A stretch of 64,000 nucleotides of DNA, from NCBI GenBank assembly GCA_964534325.1, contig CAZHOR010000006.1:1-64000 (forward strand), given 5' to 3'. The stretch comes from JdFR-22 sp964534325. Its GTDB lineage: Archaea > Halobacteriota > Archaeoglobi > Archaeoglobales > Archaeoglobaceae. The notes below the pieces were generated by a model. That model did not search any database. It was given only the letters and a program-made list of their open reading frames with translations, and was not told the DNA's origin. The position numbers were made by a program, and so were the translations under genes. Shown one piece after another: positions 61,718 through 64,000 of this stretch. Positions within the stretch are counted from its first letter, which is position 1. Every line of letters begins with the position of its first letter.

Positions 61718-62191
61718 CCTTTTTACCGGGACTTTTCAGATATACTCTATAGTATAGGTTGCCATTGGATAATTCAGCCAGCTTATCAGTTATGCACATT
61801 TCTTTTATCTGTTCCATGTCCTTTTACGCAACTCGTACTGTATGTAGTATCGATCAATAACTTCTCTCACCTGGCAGATTGTAGCGAGTTCATGGAGTAA
61901 CCTTCGTATCCGGGTATGAATCGAACGAAAGGCATTGTCTCGTAGGCAGTAACCATGCCATCCAGCTCAAAAGAGGCTTTTACCATCCCATCCACTAGAA
62001 TTTCCACACCTTGGGGCTTCATAGCTGACTTTGATCTCCATAAGCAGCGCCAGTTTCTGCTCGATTAACAGTAATTCAGCACCACACTGCCGGCAAGCTT
62101 TTGACTGGAAATTATTTGATTTATTTATATAAATTAATCCAAATGTTATGCCCGTGTAACACACCGGGTGTAACTTGTGGGATACGACCAA
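61611..62191 (-). pseudogene. Broken gene with zinc-ribbon-like start
   Basis: Minus-strand frames give successive coherent pieces: KACRQCGAELLLIEQKLALL (to 62030), then VEILVDGMVKASFELDGMV and FVRFIPGYEGYSMNSLQ in another frame (to 61893), then VREVIDRYYIQYELRKR, then a frame from 61817 with LAELSNGNLYYRVYLKSPGK and PMPVGEVSPPGT. At least two frameshifts and stops separate them. I do not recognise the family. The segment from 61222 to 62225 otherwise has no intact gene. Confidence 0.5.
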
Positions 62192-62225
62192 CTCTTTTAT
62201 TAATTCTGTAAATGTAGGCTATTGC

Positions 62226-63458
62226 GTGTATATCATAATAGGTGGAGGCAAGGTTGGCCGAAGGATAGCAAAGAAACTCCCTCAATCGGTGATAATAGAA
62301 AAAGATCCTGAAATAGTTGATGAGTTGAGGGAAGAAGGAGTTGAGGTAATAGAGGGTGATGCCACGGATGAGGATGTCCTCTCCAGAGTAAACATTAGTG
62401 ATGCCAGGGTTATAGTCGTTACCAATGACGATTTCACCAACATCACTTTAGCAGAAATCGCTGCCAGTATGGGAGCAAAAGAAGTGGTATCCAGAGTGGA
62501 GGACCCGGACCACGTTAGCACTTTTGAGAAGCTGGGTATAAGGTGCGTTCCATACGGGGGAAGGATTGTGGAGAACGTTCTTTCCATACTCGGCGAAGAA
62601 GAAAGAAGGTATTTTGAGATAAAAATCGATAGCGGATCCGAATTCAAAGATAGGCGTCTTAGGGATGTTTATGTAGGAGAAGATTGTGTTACCATATCCA
62701 TTTTCAGGAGAGGTAAATTGTTCCGCCCGCACCCGGATTTCCTCATAAGAGAAGGAGATAATTTGGGAGTGCTGTGCAGTAGGGAGGTGGAAGAAACAAG
62801 GAGGCCCTTTAAAGAGATACTGGTTATTCCTTACCGGCCCAGCAGTAAAGCAATTCTGGAGGAAGCCAGGATGTTGGCATCCATGTTCAATGGGGAGCTC
62901 TTTTTGGGGGTAAAAAGAGAAGATGTTCTGGTCTATAAGTTGAGAAAGCATATCTCCGAATTCGATGAAATGAGCGAAGAAGACGTTATTGAACTGTTAA
63001 GACAATTCGGCAAAGAGTTCGACCTCATTATAGCCAGTGTCCACCACATCGAAACTTATAGAGATAAAAAACTGATTGAGGAGCTGGACTTCGATTTTGA
63101 CACTCCTGTTCTCATCACCAAAGGTAAAAAGGAATACAATAACGTTCTTGCCGTGATCAACACTTCTGACCCCCTAAATATGCTCAATTATGTTCGCGGT
63201 TTTTCTCAAAGATGTTATGTTAAGATGATGGCCATTGATGAAGAGAGTCTGGTGTATAAAGGGCACCTGGTGGAGAGCCACTCCACGATAGAGACAGAGT
63301 TGATCAGAGGCAACCCCATCATAGATGTGGTGAAGGAGGCCAAAAAGGGCTACGACCTCATCATATTCTCTATAGAGAACGATATAGGCAATATCGATGA
63401 GGATATTCTGTGGAGAATCGTTCTAAAAACTTCATCTTCAGTAATGGTGGTAAGATAG
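62226..63458 (+). CDS. RCK (TrkA-like) domain protein with USP-like C-terminal half
   Basis: About 410 residues from GTG 62226 (VYIIIGGGKVGRRIAKKL), which begins exactly at the Rossmann motif. It has RCK_N (about 1-125, with EKD and DDFTNIT), RCK_C (about 130-205), then about 200 residues in two alpha/beta units resembling universal stress protein folds (ILVIPYRPSSKAILEEA, NVLAVINTSDPLN). The next gene is a cation/proton antiporter starting on the base after its stop, so it is a cytosolic regulator of that transporter. Confidence 0.85.
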   Translation: MYIIIGGGKVGRRIAKKLPQSVIIEKDPEIVDELREEGVEVIEGDATDEDVLSRVNISDARVIVVTNDDFTNITLAEIAASMGAKEVVSRVEDPDHVSTFEKLGIRCVPYGGRIVENVLSILGEEERRYFEIKIDSGSEFKDRRLRDVYVGEDCVTISIFRRGKLFRPHPDFLIREGDNLGVLCSREVEETRRPFKEILVIPYRPSSKAILEEARMLASMFNGELFLGVKREDVLVYKLRKHISEFDEMSEEDVIELLRQFGKEFDLIIASVHHIETYRDKKLIEELDFDFDTPVLITKGKKEYNNVLAVINTSDPLNMLNYVRGFSQRCYVKMMAIDEESLVYKGHLVESHSTIETELIRGNPIIDVVKEAKKGYDLIIFSIENDIGNIDEDILWRIVLKTSSSVMVVR

Positions 63459-64000
63459 ATGATAGACGCCACGATGCTGGTAGTAATAACCCTGCTCGCC
63501 TTTTTAACTCCTCTGCTGGCAGAACGGATCAGGATACCTGCGGTGGTGCTGGAAGTCTTTGCAGGGATGATCTTCGGTTATTACTGGGGCATCATCTACC
63601 AGACAGAGTGGCTGGAGTTCCTGTCAAGACTGGGCCTCATTTTCCTGATGTTCCTTTCCGGGCTGGAGCTTAACTTTAACCTCCTGAAGAGGAATTTCAG
63701 GTCCACTATCAATGGTCTGGTCTATTTTATAGTGGCTTTTGCTGTGGTCATCGGGATCACTACCCTTCTAACCCTACCATTCCTCTACCCCATTATCTTG
63801 ATGACCACTTCTGTAGGGATTGTTTTGCCCATACTGCGTGAAATGGGAATCATTAAGAGCCCTATGGGACAGCAGTTGCTGGTCACAGCCATAATAGCGG
63901 ATATAGCGACCATGATAATCCTGGCATCTTATGCTATATGGGTCAAGACGGGTGTGTTGAATTACGAAATATTGCTTGTGTTGGGCATTTTTCTGGCGTT
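63459..64000 (+). CDS. Cation/proton antiporter, CPA2 type (cut by window end)
   Basis: 180 codons are visible. The ATG immediately follows the RCK gene stop. The start MIDATMLVVITLLAFLTPLL and the segments PAVVLEVFAGMIFGYYWG, FLSRLGLIFLMFLSGLEL and ATMIILASYAIW match the NhaP2/KefB-like CPA2 family with its early helices. The partner RCK protein upstream would gate it. The C-terminal part lies outside the window. Confidence 0.9.
   Translation, partial: MIDATMLVVITLLAFLTPLLAERIRIPAVVLEVFAGMIFGYYWGIIYQTEWLEFLSRLGLIFLMFLSGLELNFNLLKRNFRSTINGLVYFIVAFAVVIGITTLLTLPFLYPIILMTTSVGIVLPILREMGIIKSPMGQQLLVTAIIADIATMIILASYAIWVKTGVLNYEILLVLGIFLA

Noticed and set aside
1..64000. CRISPR arrays, rRNA genes and prophage
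   Set aside because: No regularly spaced repeat series, no rRNA sequence and no phage structural genes were seen. The only mobile element is the IS at 23-1660.

Overview
The window reads as a chromosomal segment of a sulfate-reducing euryarchaeon. The information-processing genes are archaeal: an HMf-like histone, a thermosome subunit with a Gly/Met tail, aRF1, an archaeal-type ProRS, a class I LysRS, KptA, and TATA-driven leaderless or short-leader genes mixed with GGAGG-type ribosome sites. A complete Sat/AprBA/QmoABC set marks dissimilatory sulfate reduction. The order sat - small ORF - aprB - aprA and the TyrA/chorismate mutase/PheA triple fusion both match what is known from Archaeoglobus, so an Archaeoglobi-related lineage is my best guess. 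Species cannot be named from sequence reading alone.

Layout. 1-2.2 kb: a complete insertion sequence with terminal inverted repeats and a 9-bp target duplication, beside a CBS-domain gene. 2.3-20 kb: an IGHMBP2-like helicase, two sensors (one without a catalytic domain), an ATP-grasp-like protein, tRNA-Asn, proS, argS, a YbaK-like deacylase, an MFS exporter, an ABC-2 exporter, DUF63 and SpoIIM-like membrane proteins, and aRF1. 20-24.9 kb (minus strand): CutA/nucleotidyltransferase, then a tightly overlapping lysK - radical SAM - small DUF2551-like gene - uppS run. 25-33.7 kb: M50 protease, HAD phosphatase, ferredoxin/AOR pair, TctA-like permease, a CDIN1-like nuclease fused to a DUF488-like tail, and a membrane-anchored ClpP-like protease.

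34-44.9 kb is the energy-metabolism core: sat, a conserved small ORF, aprBA, qmoABC, then a TauE/SafE transporter with a cysteine-bearing three-helix partner. 45-49.4 kb is an aromatic amino acid operon (ADTH synthase, DHQ synthase II, AroD, TyrA-CM-PheA). It is preceded by what looks like an attenuator: a TATA box, a 28-codon leader ORF packed with Phe/Tyr/Trp codons, and two long RNA hairpins. This is the strongest candidate in the window for an undescribed system.

49.5-52.7 kb is an accessory stretch with a ribbon-helix-helix protein, an XRE regulator with a palindromic operator and a frameshifted DUF2178-like partner, and a run of tiny cysteine-rich proteins. 52.7-60 kb holds tRNA-Ile, ilvD, histone, F420-NADP reductase, tRNA-Pro, small regulators, thermosome and kptA. 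60-62.2 kb is a decaying region with pseudogene fragments and repeats. 62.2-64 kb encodes an RCK/USP regulator and the start of a cation/proton antiporter.

A second cross-window signal is a set of hairpins in intergenic regions (about 6.45, 51.3, 56.65 and perhaps 60.7 kb). Each has a TATA-like box about 25 bases upstream and exposes a C-rich unpaired stretch. Two of them share an identical 15-base loop although their stems differ. They are candidate small RNAs.
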